Of a stretch of 34,963 bases of DNA, positions 8,551 to 16,708 are shown one piece after another (positions within the stretch are counted from its first letter, which is position 1; every line of letters begins with the position of its first letter). The DNA comes from Deltaproteobacteria bacterium (GTDB lineage Bacteria > Myxococcota_A > Polyangia > Polyangiales > JAFGIB01): contig JAFGIB010000373.1 in the NCBI GenBank assembly GCA_016929805.1, positions 1 to 34,963 of the forward strand. Reading direction: 5' to 3'. The translations under genes and the position numbers were made by a program. Below the pieces are notes generated by a model. It saw only the letters and a program-made list of their open reading frames with translations. It was not told the DNA's origin and made no database searches.

Positions 8551-9696
8551 TTACTCGATTACCACCACGTCGCACGGAAAACTCGCGCTGAGCACCACAT
8601 CCGGGTTTCCCATAAAGCTTTCACAAGCTTGCCCGAGTAGCTCGATATGGTTCGGGTCGACCAGGCGCCAGCCGTTCGGATCGTTACATCCAAGCTTTAC
8701 GCCGTTGAGTTCAACCGTTCCCGCGCACTCGCTACCTACGGTGACTTTCCCGTTTAATACAACCTCGCAACCGATGGCTCCGCCGACGATTTCCGTAAGT
8801 CGCCCAACCAAGTCTTCCTTGGTGGTCGGCGAAAAAGCCGGAGAGCCGGTGTTGCCGATTTGGGCAAGTTGATCCAGGAAGTCCTGATACTCTTGACCGC
8901 CGCTGGCTACGCTGACGACAAAGGTTTTGATATCCCGTGCGGCCGCCGCGGTCACCTCGTTGATAGGGCCCTGAAAATCCGTCACGATTCCGGATTCACC
9001 GAAGAAACCGGTCGCCTCCGGGCATCCATTGGGCTCTCCGTCAGTACACAGGATCACGTAATGCGGTTTGAATTGTGTATCGAGCTGCGTTTGTTGGTCC
9101 GGAACGATTGCATAAGCCGCGTTGAGCGCCATGGCCGTGGGTGTAATCCTGCCGGGACTGCTGGTAGAGTACACCGCATCGATCGGGTCATAGTTATTAA
9201 TAGCCGGATCGACCGTAACCAATCTGGGGCAGGTCCCCTCGCCGTCAAAGAGCATGATGCCGAATTCGACCGTTCGTTGCAGCCGCGCGATGACCCCTTC
9301 ATTCTCGGCCATCAGCGCGTCGTAGACCGCTTGCCAGCGACTCGTAGAGCCCGTATAGGATTCACTCATGGAGCCTGACCGGTCGATGACAAATAAGATC
9401 CACGGGATGATTCGCGAGACCTGGACCTCCTGGTCGGCGCAGATCTCGTTGGATTGACTCTGGCTCCCTGCCGAATCCGTGACAGCAGTGCCGTTGTCGC
9501 TCGTGGTACCGGCCGTGTATAGCGCCCCGCCACTATTCGTATCGCCGCCGCCCACGCCTGCTGATGCACCCGAGCCCGAAGTTGTTTCCAAGATCCCTTG
9601 GGGGGAATTTTCAGCGCTACAGTTGCTTACAAGGAAAGCGATAACGAGGTAAAGTGTTGCTCCGCGAAAAGTGTATTGGCACGAAACGCTGATCAT
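8551..9696 (-). CDS. Secreted or lipid-anchored von Willebrand factor A-domain protein
   Basis: 381 aa. The N-terminal hydrophobic segment LYLVIAFLVSNC (Cys26) resembles a lipoprotein signal, but Asn at -1 is non-standard. A Gly/Ser/Thr-rich linker (about 30-85) leads to a vWA domain with the metal-ion site DRSGSMS (Asp105, Ser107, Ser109), a Thr in GRITPTAMAL, and CTDGEPNG. The C-terminal ~90 residues hold six Cys, probably disulfides. vWA domains bind ligands through the metal site; the ligand is unknown. GGAGG about 7 bases before the ATG supports the start. It lies in a run of minus-strand surface-protein genes, directly upstream of the CotH remnant. Confidence 0.85.
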   Translation of the reverse strand: MISVSCQYTFRGATLYLVIAFLVSNCSAENSPQGILETTSGSGASAGVGGGDTNSGGALYTAGTTSDNGTAVTDSAGSQSQSNEICADQEVQVSRIIPWILFVIDRSGSMSESYTGSTSRWQAVYDALMAENEGVIARLQRTVEFGIMLFDGEGTCPRLVTVDPAINNYDPIDAVYSTSSPGRITPTAMALNAAYAIVPDQQTQLDTQFKPHYVILCTDGEPNGCPEATGFFGESGIVTDFQGPINEVTAAAARDIKTFVVSVASGGQEYQDFLDQLAQIGNTGSPAFSPTTKEDLVGRLTEIVGGAIGCEVVLNGKVTVGSECAGTVELNGVKLGCNDPNGWRLVDPNHIELLGQACESFMGNPDVVLSASFPCDVVVIE

Positions 9697-10080
9697 GACG
9701 CCTCCAAACCGACGATGATGGGTATTATTCCTTGATTCTGATGTCCGCTCTATTAAGGCAACGAGGTCGTAAAAAACCGTCTCGAATTATCGCTTTCGAT
9801 TAGAGCCGTTGCTCCAGTTGGAAAACGACGTGAGAACTTTTGTTCTTAATAAGTGGCCTACAACTGCCTAAGTCATGAGCGATAATCGACTAACAACGAA
9901 ATTTTTACCGTCTTATTGTAAAAACGTCGGGGTAAGCGGAGAGAAGCCGAAACGAACGTGCTCGGAACTCTTTTTTTTGTCGACCGCCAAGCGAGTGAGG
10001 TCAAAAAGAAGTACGCGGGCGTTTTTGCAAGGCGCTTTTACGAGCGCGCTGGTTTACGCCGACGGAGTTTTTGCAGCGAT
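9697..10080. other. Intergenic region between vWA and carboxylesterase genes
   Basis: No credible gene; the frame 9875-10210 runs over the repeat and terminator. An AT-rich 7-bp hairpin (TTTTTAC at 9902-9908, GTAAAAA at 9918-9924) and a family B end at 10053-10080 are the visible structures. The vWA promoter should lie at the left end but no strong box pair was found. Confidence 0.5.
10053..10080 (+). repeat. Family B repeat, solitary end
   Basis: The 23 bases at 10053-10075 are identical to 14885-14907 (TTTACGCCGACGGAG followed by TTTTTGCA). After that the copies diverge (GCGAT here, ACGTTAAGG there). It is a single end without its partner, lying beside the esterase terminator. Confidence 0.7.
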
Positions 10081-10140
10081 AAAAAACAAAGGGCGATTGA
10101 AAGAACGAATCCACTCGGTTTCGCACCCATCGCCCTTTGT
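10081..10140 (-). terminator. Rho-independent terminator of the carboxylesterase gene
   Basis: Perfect 12-bp arms, ACAAAGGGCGAT at 10086-10097 and ATCGCCCTTTGT at 10129-10140, with a 31-base loop. On the minus strand the stem is followed by TTTTTT (10086-10081). It lies about 48 bases past the esterase stop. The loop is longer than usual, which lowers confidence slightly. Confidence 0.65.
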
Positions 10141-10187
10141 CGGCCTAACGCTCTGTAAAACGCCTCACTTATCGACACTCTCTCGGT

Positions 10188-12293
10188 CTACGGAAAGGAT
10201 ACGCTGTTGAGAATTTCTTCTTGCTGCGTATCGCTGCTAAAAGGGGCGAAAGTAGCCACTGTATAGACTTCGAAGATATACCATTCGCCGTCGACGATTC
10301 GTCCGATGATCATACTGTCGTACGTCATTCCGCTCGCCGAATAAGAAACCTCGGCTTTTGTATATTCGAGGCCGTTGATGGTAGCGGCGCTCTCCGTGAA
10401 GCTCGAAATCGTCTTACCAGCGTCTTCCGTTAGGTGGGTTTCAAACACCGCTTCGAGATCAGCTCCATCGGATTCCGGACGAACGATAAATCTCAGAGAC
10501 GGTATATAATTCGTGCCTCTACCGACTCGCCACATCACCTTCGGAGCCGCTGGATCCACGGCGCCTCCCGAAACCCAGTCTTCCGGATAGGAGACGGTAA
10601 ATCCATAAGTCGTATCCGAGTAGGTCGTGTTCGGCGCGGCCTCCGGTGGCGGCGGAGCAACGTAGGCGTCCGCCACGCCGGTTTTTACGGTTAATGTATC
10701 GCCGATCTCGAGATAGGTATCGTTTTCCGCGGTATAATCCGGCCAGTCAGGCAACCCCTCCACATCGGGCTCTCCTGTTTTGGCGAATTGAGACCACAAA
10801 TTCATGCAGTTCTCAGCTACGACCTCGTCGGTTTCATCCGACCCCGGGTCTTGAGCCGAGCAACCGCCGCCGGACGAGAGATACAAAACGATCTCTTCGG
10901 AAAGCCCATCCGGGATGTAGCCGAAGACATAAGGTAGCTCTAGCCCGTGAAACGCGGAGCACCCTTCCTCTTTCCACAGCGGAGGAAGATGCGTGAATAC
11001 ATAAACATAAGCCTTGGACGAGACATTGCTCATCAAACTCGCCAGCAGCGGAACGTTTTCCTGTAATTCAGTTCCCAGATCCGACGCCTGGGCGCCCACG
11101 ATTAAAGGCACGTCACCCTGTTCGCCGTTTGAAAAAATGTTGTAAACAGTATCCGGTAAAACATAACCGTCAACCGTCAGGCGCGGGTTGAAACTCGCCG
11201 CGCTGCCCGCCTCGATGATTTCCCGCCAGGGTTTTGCGCGAAGTTTTTCGAGTACTTCTTCATCGTTCTCTCCCGTGACTCCTAGACTATCTTGTACTCT
11301 TTGTCCCGCCTCTTCACTCGCCTCAAGGGTGAAAGACGCCAAGGGCGAAACGCTCCCCGATCCGCTTTCGACGATTGCCCTGTGGTAAAGCCCGTCGGCG
11401 AGAGGCGAAGACATGACGGAAATAACCTTGGTTCCGCCTCCTGATTCGCCGAATATCGTCACGTTATTCGGATCGCCTCCAAAGGCCGTGATGTTTTCCT
11501 TCACCCATTGCAACGACGCGATTAAGTCGAGCGTTCCGTAGTTACCCGAAACCGCTTTTTCCGATTCCCGGCTGAGCTCGGCAAGCGCCATATAACCCAT
11601 AGGGCCCAAGCGATTGTTTACCGTGACGACCACGACGCCTTTAGCGGGAAGGGCCGTATGGTTATAGAGCGGAGAGTTCCCGGTATGAATGGAAAGACCG
11701 CCGCCATGGAAAAAGACCATGACCGGGAGTTTGTCTGTTGTCTGTTTGGCGGGGGTTACCAGATTAAGATGAAGACAATCTTCGCCGAACTCCCCCGCGC
11801 CTCCCATGGCCGACTCTTCGGGCTGCGCGCATTGATCGGCCCATTCGGTACACTCGAGGACGTCCGTCCAAGGATCGACCGGTTGAGGCGGTTTCCACCT
11901 CAATTCCTCCACCGGCGGGGCGGCGTAGGGTATGCCCTTGTAAATCCGTATCTCTTTCCCATTAACGTTTTCAACTGTTCCGGAGATCTTTCCGGAGTCT
12001 ATTGAGATTGGATCTTGTATCAGATTCTGTTGGCCCGCGTCTCCGGCCCCGACATCTTGGTCTCCGGCGCCGGTATCTTGGTCTCCGGTACCGCCGGTAT
12101 CTTGGTCTCCGGCACCCGCATCTTTGTCACCGTCGTCATCTGAGCCGCACGAAGGTGCGGCCGAGATTATCAACGCCAATAAGAGCGCTTCTAAGCCTTT
12201 TTTTCGTTTGAAAAGGTCTAGGCGATATACTTCCGCCCGGGAAGACAACGTCGAAGCATTGCCGTAGAGTTCACGGTTAGTATTGTTCTTCAC
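10188..12293 (-). CDS. Carboxylesterase type B lipoprotein with a PsbP-like C-terminal domain
   Basis: 701 aa from a GTG at 12293, chosen because AAGGAGGA lies just upstream (spacing is short) and no later start precedes the signal peptide. A long n-region leads to LLLALIISAAPSC, with the lipobox Cys near residue 49. An Asp-rich tether follows with repeated GDQDTG units (three to four imperfect copies). The alpha/beta-hydrolase domain spans about residues 95-535: nucleophile elbow GESGG (Ser284), acid probably Asp405 in ASDLG where Glu is common, and His449 in FHGLELPYVFG. After a Pro-rich linker (APPPPEAAP), about residues 560-701 form an extra domain beginning YGFTVSYPEDW, like PsbP/DUF1795-type folds. 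It probably hydrolyses esters at the cell surface; the substrate is unknown. Confidence 0.88.
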   Translation of the reverse strand: MKNNTNRELYGNASTLSSRAEVYRLDLFKRKKGLEALLLALIISAAPSCGSDDDGDKDAGAGDQDTGGTGDQDTGAGDQDVGAGDAGQQNLIQDPISIDSGKISGTVENVNGKEIRIYKGIPYAAPPVEELRWKPPQPVDPWTDVLECTEWADQCAQPEESAMGGAGEFGEDCLHLNLVTPAKQTTDKLPVMVFFHGGGLSIHTGNSPLYNHTALPAKGVVVVTVNNRLGPMGYMALAELSRESEKAVSGNYGTLDLIASLQWVKENITAFGGDPNNVTIFGESGGGTKVISVMSSPLADGLYHRAIVESGSGSVSPLASFTLEASEEAGQRVQDSLGVTGENDEEVLEKLRAKPWREIIEAGSAASFNPRLTVDGYVLPDTVYNIFSNGEQGDVPLIVGAQASDLGTELQENVPLLASLMSNVSSKAYVYVFTHLPPLWKEEGCSAFHGLELPYVFGYIPDGLSEEIVLYLSSGGGCSAQDPGSDETDEVVAENCMNLWSQFAKTGEPDVEGLPDWPDYTAENDTYLEIGDTLTVKTGVADAYVAPPPPEAAPNTTYSDTTYGFTVSYPEDWVSGGAVDPAAPKVMWRVGRGTNYIPSLRFIVRPESDGADLEAVFETHLTEDAGKTISSFTESAATINGLEYTKAEVSYSASGMTYDSMIIGRIVDGEWYIFEVYTVATFAPFSSDTQQEEILNSVSFP

Positions 12294-12327
12294 ATTTCCT
12301 CCTTCGCACGAGTGTTTTGAACAGCCG

Positions 12328-12356
12328 ACTCTATTTCTCGGTCGACAAAATGACAA
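12328..12356 (-). promoter_or_regulatory. Promoter of the carboxylesterase gene
   Basis: On the minus strand: TTGTCA (12356-12351, five of six to TTGACA), exactly 17 bases, then TAGAGT (12333-12328). The start codon at 12293 lies about 28 bases after the predicted transcription start, with GGAGG in between. The TAGA.T-type -10 resembles the boxes seen at 25428. Confidence 0.65.
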
Positions 12357-12432
12357 CGCAATTAAACGAAGTCCCGTGCTGTATAGAAACAAGGACGGCA
12401 GAAACTCATTGGACCTATTTCAAAACCACGTG

Positions 12433-14331
12433 TTACTTCGCCGCTGTTGGAAATACGCTCGTCTTGAGGAGCATTACCGTGTAAGGGTTCCAGGTCGAGA
12501 CATTCCAAAACATATCCAGCCCGCCTCGCGCATTCGGCGCGGTATAACCATCGATGATGCTCGGAGCATATAGCCGCCCGGGATCCGGTATCGATATAAT
12601 ACAAGCAATCACCGTATCGAGGGGCCGATAGGGATTGGGGCGAGCGCAGAGCGCGGGCGGCTCGTCGGTGCACTCCGGATGATAGAGAAATCCACCCGGT
12701 CCATAAGGGTCGCCTATCTGACTCGGGCTGCCCGGTGCCAAATGGGGAAGCGGATCGCTCCACGGCCCCCAGGGATGGTCCGCGAAGCGGATGATAATCG
12801 CGCCGGGCGATTGAGCAAAACGAGTCGAAGTCGGAGTGGATAACAGGTAATCTACCAGATCACCACCATACAACAGAACCCACTTATCGATCGGAGATCC
12901 CAGCCAACCGACCGTCATGTGGCCGACCATCGGCACCTCTTCATAAGGGTCGCCGCTAACGACTCCGTCGAGCGCCAACGGCGCGGCATCAGATTGCAGA
13001 CTCGACCAAATCGGCTCGCCGGTTTGACTATCTAGCCCGGCGAAATATCGCGGTTGAAAGGCGAGAGCGCCCGCCTCGAAAACGAACGGCAGAGCATGGG
13101 TCGCGAGATACAAATCAGAGCCGTGGTCATTTTCTCCGACAAACCCGGGGCGTCCCCAAATCAACAAATGACCGGTTCCGCTTTGGTAATCATTGCCTGC
13201 GGTCTTTTCGCTGAAAACCTTCACGGCCCGCGCCGTCAGCACCGAAAATTTGTTCGTCGGCCAGGAAAATACCGAATTGAACAGCTCGGGATTCGACTGA
13301 TCTTGCACCGCGATATCTATGCTCAAAGCGATCGACGCCATCTCGCTCCAAACGTCTCCCTCGGCGTATTGCGAGCTCGTGCTGTCCACGCACAGCGAAG
13401 CAGCGACGCACTGCTGTCCAATAATGCAGCCTTGGTTTAGCTTCACGTCACACAAAATCGGAAGCTCCGGCTCGCATATCCCGATTCCGGTAGAGCAAAA
13501 AAACTTACCGTCGATCGGACAGCCTTGCGGCGCGGGCGCCGTCGTCGTATCGCACGCGACCCGCTCGAGACGCGTGAAGAATGCGAAAGCGCGATCCCCG
13601 TCGCTAAATCCAACCATCGGAATCAAGCCGAAACCAAGACTCAGCGATTCATTTCCGCGAAAAAGTTGGATCAGGCTCGGCTCGCTCGGGGAATCCGCCT
13701 TGGTAAAAAAATTGAGCGGCGGAATACCGCCTGTATAGTCGAGCGGGATCGTGGCTATGGTATCGTCATTTTCTATGGACGAGTGATCGCAGATGAACGA
13801 CGCGTTGGGCCAGGTATCGCCAAAAAGAACGAGGTGTCGGCCTTGATGCACAAAGGTCGAGCCCATATCGGTCCCGTATACTTGTATTTCGCCGTTGGCG
13901 TATCGCGCATCAGGACCAACCAGCGTTCCAACCACCTCGGGTTTTGAAATCGACGGCATCGGGCGCGGCTCAAAAGGCGAATCCTGCTGAGTATTCGTTG
14001 CCGCCGGCGGCTGGGTGATAAAAGTTGAGTCCCCGGCCGCTTCCGTCGAGATCCAAGCGTCCGAACTCGCCGACAGCTCGCACGCTTCCGCGCCGATTTC
14101 GCAATCCGTTGACCGCACAGGCTCGCGCGTCGTCGCGTCCGAGTCGGAAATCTCGCCGCTCTTTTCCGTTTGGTATCCGCTATCGACCCGGGGTTGGGAA
14201 AGGTCCGTGCAAGCCGCGCTAAAAAAAATCAATAGCAACAACCATGGTATCGTAAACCGGTTGTAAGTCGCGATCTTCCACCGACTAAAAAAAAAGTGTC
14301 CGATAGCATCACGAGTCGAAACACGCGCCAT
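12433..14331 (-). CDS. DUF4185-type lipoprotein
   Basis: 632 aa from the ATG at 14331, preferred over a GTG at 14388 because GAGG lies 5 bases upstream and it gives a normal lipoprotein signal ending LLLIFFSAAC (Cys near residue 41). A Ser/Thr-rich tether (about 42-130) is followed by a domain starting VGTLVGPDARY with VYGTDMGSTFVHQGRHLVLFGDTW and ending in WNVSTWNPYTVML. That opening and closing pattern is typical of DUF4185, a beta-propeller-like family related to glycosidase folds with no settled function. An inserted Cys-rich stretch (six or more Cys) sits about two fifths of the way in. It is likely exposed on the cell surface, like its neighbours. Confidence 0.8.
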   Translation of the reverse strand: MARVSTRDAIGHFFFSRWKIATYNRFTIPWLLLLIFFSAACTDLSQPRVDSGYQTEKSGEISDSDATTREPVRSTDCEIGAEACELSASSDAWISTEAAGDSTFITQPPAATNTQQDSPFEPRPMPSISKPEVVGTLVGPDARYANGEIQVYGTDMGSTFVHQGRHLVLFGDTWPNASFICDHSSIENDDTIATIPLDYTGGIPPLNFFTKADSPSEPSLIQLFRGNESLSLGFGLIPMVGFSDGDRAFAFFTRLERVACDTTTAPAPQGCPIDGKFFCSTGIGICEPELPILCDVKLNQGCIIGQQCVAASLCVDSTSSQYAEGDVWSEMASIALSIDIAVQDQSNPELFNSVFSWPTNKFSVLTARAVKVFSEKTAGNDYQSGTGHLLIWGRPGFVGENDHGSDLYLATHALPFVFEAGALAFQPRYFAGLDSQTGEPIWSSLQSDAAPLALDGVVSGDPYEEVPMVGHMTVGWLGSPIDKWVLLYGGDLVDYLLSTPTSTRFAQSPGAIIIRFADHPWGPWSDPLPHLAPGSPSQIGDPYGPGGFLYHPECTDEPPALCARPNPYRPLDTVIACIISIPDPGRLYAPSIIDGYTAPNARGGLDMFWNVSTWNPYTVMLLKTSVFPTAAK

Positions 14332-14720
14332 CTTTACCTCGATATCGGCGTCGATAAACAAACTCATATCTTTCTCGGGGAAAAACACCGCCGACCCTGC
14401 CGTTGCTGGTAGCCGCTCTCGTTTATAAAGGAAATCTATTTGTCAGCCGGCAACGAAAGGCGTCGCGCTGAACCATCGGGAAATTCAGGATACGGCTTTA
14501 GACATGAAAGGCAAGGGGAAACCTTTTATACCTCCGCGCTAAAAGACGGCGGCGTTTCCCCCTAAAGATCGAGTACGCCCGCGCTGCCGCGACGACTTTA
14601 CTCGCTGTACCGCACGGGATACAAAAAATAAACCGCCTGAAAATATCTCCTCAGGCCAACCCCCGCGCCGAGCGAAGCAAAAGCAGCGAGGTTGACCTTT
14701 ATGATTGCCAATCTGAATCG
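14332..14720. other. Non-coding stretch upstream of the DUF4185 gene
   Basis: About 390 bases. An 8-bp inverted repeat (GGGGAAAC at 14515-14522, GTTTCCCC at 14554-14561) with an inner CCGC/GCGG stem could form an extended hairpin, but there is no T-run. No gene is credible here; the minus-strand frame 14846-14598 extends into the family B element. Confidence 0.45.
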
Positions 14721-14921
14721 GTAAACCTTAACGTTGTAAAAAACGTCGAGCGGAAACGCGAAAAAAAAGGATGAAATAAGGGCGCGCGGAATCTTTTTGG
14801 ACCCGAGCTTCGTGCACCCCAGGTCGGGTTTAAAAAAAGCGAGCACGCCCTTAGGGCTCGCGCTATTTTTCGCTAGCGAAGCGCTTTACGCCGACGGAGT
14901 TTTTGCAACGTTAAGGTAAAC
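14721..14921. repeat. Family B palindromic element, full-length copy
   Basis: A 201-bp segment with imperfect terminal inverted repeats of about 30 bases. The left end reads GTAAACCTTAACGTTG (14721-14736) and the right end is CAACGTTAAGGTAAAC (14906-14921), extending inwards through GACGGAGTTTTTG. The interior holds an ACCCGA/TCGGGT stem and a strong minus-strand terminator. There is no transposase, so this has the architecture of a miniature inverted-repeat element. Confidence 0.75.
14832..14861 (-). terminator. Rho-independent terminator of the DUF4398-OmpA operon
   Basis: GCGAGC (14839-14844) pairs with GCTCGC (14856-14861) across an 11-base loop. On the minus strand seven T residues follow (14838-14832). 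It lies about 100 bases beyond the ompA-type stop and inside the family B element. On the plus strand GCTATTTTT follows the same stem, so weak bidirectional use is possible. Confidence 0.75.
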
Positions 14922-14963
14922 GCTGAATTCGTCATTGACCCGCCCGCGCGACGGCGAGTTTCG

Positions 14964-15848
14964 TCAGCGCGGCTCGCCCGGCTTGACGATGATCTCAACG
15001 CGACGGTTGTTGGCGCGTCCCTCGGGGGTTTCGTTGTCCGCTACCGGACGCGCCTCGCCGATGCCTACCGCGAGTATGTTCTGCGAAGGTACGCCCTGGG
15101 AAACGAGAAAGTTTCTCACCGAATCGGCCCGCGCCTGTGACAACGCTAGGTTTGACGCGTCAGACCCGCGAGAGTCGGTGTGACCCTCAACGGTGATCTT
15201 CGCTCCTTCTTGTCCCTGGCTTCTGAGCTGCTCGGCGAGAAGTGCGATTTTCTGTTGCGCGAGCGCAAGCAGGGTCGCTTTTCCGGACTCGAAAAGAACG
15301 TTTCCCGGCAGAACGATGACCGTTCCTCGCTCCTCTTGCTTGACGGCCAAAGCCGCGGCTATCGCGACCTTTTCAAGCGCCTCGCGCGCCCGCTGCTCGG
15401 CGGCTTCTCGAGCCTTACGTTCCGCTTCGAGCTCTTTGCCGGTTACCGCCAACTGCTGGCGAGCTTGCGAGAGTTTTTCCCCGGCGAGCTGCAAGCCTTG
15501 CGCCTGTAACTCTTGAATTTCTGCGGTCGCATTCTTCTTTCGCGCCTCTGCCTCTTTGATGGTTGCTTGAGCCTGTACGATCTCAGCCTTGCGTTGCGCG
15601 ACATACGCCAACATGACCGTTTTTTCCGCTTCTGGATCGTCGTTATACGCTGCTTCCGCTTCGTTGAGCGCGACTTTCGCGTCGTAAAGCTCAGCCGGAA
15701 CCAACGATGCGGCGCTTCCCGACTGCGCTTTCCGGTAGGCCGCGCGCGCGTCTAATAAAGTACGCGGCGGAGGCGCGGAGGCACAAGCAACGAGAAAAGC
15801 AAAAACTGCAAGCACTATCCAACGCGTTGTTTTTCTATTTTCCATCAT
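14964..15848 (-). CDS. OmpA-family lipoprotein with DUF4398 N-terminal region
   Basis: 294 aa. Signal peptide with lipobox LVAC (Cys near residue 22). The next part (about 27-110) contains the DUF4398 helical hairpin (LLDARAAYRKAQ, LYDAKVALNEAEAAY). A long Ala/Glu/Lys-rich coiled coil (about 70-175) leads to an OmpA C-terminal domain (about 185-290) with VLFESGKATLL, VEGHTDSRGSDASNLALSQARADSV (given here for its Asp and Arg that bind diaminopimelate in this family) and GRANNRRVEI. Role: tether between outer membrane and peptidoglycan. AAGGGGA upstream supports the start. It is the second gene of a two-gene operon, 13 bases after the DUF4398 lipoprotein. Confidence 0.93.
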   Translation of the reverse strand: MMENRKTTRWIVLAVFAFLVACASAPPPRTLLDARAAYRKAQSGSAASLVPAELYDAKVALNEAEAAYNDDPEAEKTVMLAYVAQRKAEIVQAQATIKEAEARKKNATAEIQELQAQGLQLAGEKLSQARQQLAVTGKELEAERKAREAAEQRAREALEKVAIAAALAVKQEERGTVIVLPGNVLFESGKATLLALAQQKIALLAEQLRSQGQEGAKITVEGHTDSRGSDASNLALSQARADSVRNFLVSQGVPSQNILAVGIGEARPVADNETPEGRANNRRVEIIVKPGEPR

Positions 15849-15861
15849 CGCAGTATCCCCT

Positions 15862-16233
15862 TTAGCGTCCGAGACTCTTCATTTTGTTTTTCAGCTCAAC
15901 CACGGTATCTTCCGCCTCTTGCGCTTCCGCTTTCGCGGTGTTCTCTTTGGTTAGAGCGATGGCCAGTTCCGCGTCAACCTGCGCGCGCGCCAACATCATT
16001 GCAGCGCGCGCGTTGTTCCCGTCGCGCATCAACGCCTTGGCTTTATCCACCTGCCCGACCGCTTGCCGCAAGGATAAGCTCGCCTGGGGAACATTGGGCG
16101 CTCCCAGCTCTTGCGCCGCTCTAATCGCGGCCTCCGCCGAGACCATTTGTCGATCAGGAGGCGCTGCGCCTCCGCAGCCTAACAACAAAAAAAGGGTGAA
16201 AAAGGGTGTCCACAGGTTGATCTTTCTTCTCAT
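15862..16233 (-). CDS. DUF4398 lipoprotein
   Basis: 123 aa. Signal peptide with lipobox LLGC (Cys near residue 20), then the DUF4398 helical hairpin: VSAEAAIRAAQELGAPN, ASLSLRQAVGQVDKAKAL, DGNNARAAMMLARAQVDAELAIALT, ending in a short coiled coil. It resembles the N-terminal part of the OmpA lipoprotein encoded immediately downstream, so the pair probably arose by duplication and may associate through their helical regions (inference). A promoter lies at 16288-16315. The likely role is structural, in the cell envelope. Confidence 0.85.
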   Translation of the reverse strand: MRRKINLWTPFFTLFLLLGCGGAAPPDRQMVSAEAAIRAAQELGAPNVPQASLSLRQAVGQVDKAKALMRDGNNARAAMMLARAQVDAELAIALTKENTAKAEAQEAEDTVVELKNKMKSLGR

Positions 16234-16287
16234 AGTGCGTCCTCGTCTAGCAATAGGCTTCGGTCATAGGCCTCGCCGGATCTATCT

Positions 16288-16315
16288 ACTATACAGAGTT
16301 ACTTTTGGTAAACAA
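16288..16315 (-). promoter_or_regulatory. Candidate promoter of the DUF4398-OmpA operon
   Basis: On the minus strand TTGTTT (16315-16310), a 16-base spacer and TATAGT (16293-16288, five of six to TATAAT). The start codon at 16233 is about 48 bases beyond the predicted transcription start. No other good -10 box lies nearer. Confidence 0.5.
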
Positions 16316-16708
16316 CAATGGGTTGCGTGGCTATTGTAACCGGTGTTTCGTTCTCGCGATAAATAATAAACGATTTCGCTCTCGCCTCCATAACCTATAT
16401 CTCAAACATCACCTGACAAGATCTCTGATTCCAAAAAGCATTGAAGTCTCCCGTTTCGATACGAAAAAGGCTACTATGCCTAACCAAAAGTTCAGCATCG
16501 AGTAATACTATTTGCTACAACAGCCGAAATGATCGGTAAACAAGGTTGGTTTTACCGAGGTCTGCTACACGAAACTTTTCTTGACGTTGATTCGAGCTGA
16601 AAAGAAATAACGGACGATAAAAGACCTTGAGTGGGCTTCAAGAGGACAGCGGACAGCGGTAAGAGATTTGGGCCAAGCACAACTGATTGACTAGTCGGAG
16701 ATCGGTGG
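16316..16708. other. Non-coding region between divergent operons
   Basis: About 390 bases separate the minus-strand envelope operon from the plus-strand topB-recQ gene. A TTGACG at 16581-16586 could be a -35 element, but the matching -10 position (GAAATA/AAATAA) is weak. The short frame 16305-16505 has no recognisable product. No strong hairpin was seen. Confidence 0.45.

Noticed and set aside
12040-12125. Tandem DNA repeat as a possible CRISPR or satellite
   Set aside because: The units are in frame and encode the GDQDTG tether of the esterase lipoprotein; there are no spacers.
14598-14846. 82-codon minus-strand frame with hydrophobic residues
   Set aside because: It lies largely inside the family B element and crosses its inverted repeat; no ribosome binding site or known family.
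16305-16505. 66-codon frame between the DUF4398 and topB-recQ genes
   Set aside because: No ribosome binding site, no similarity that I recognise, and it overlaps the promoter region of the divergent operon.
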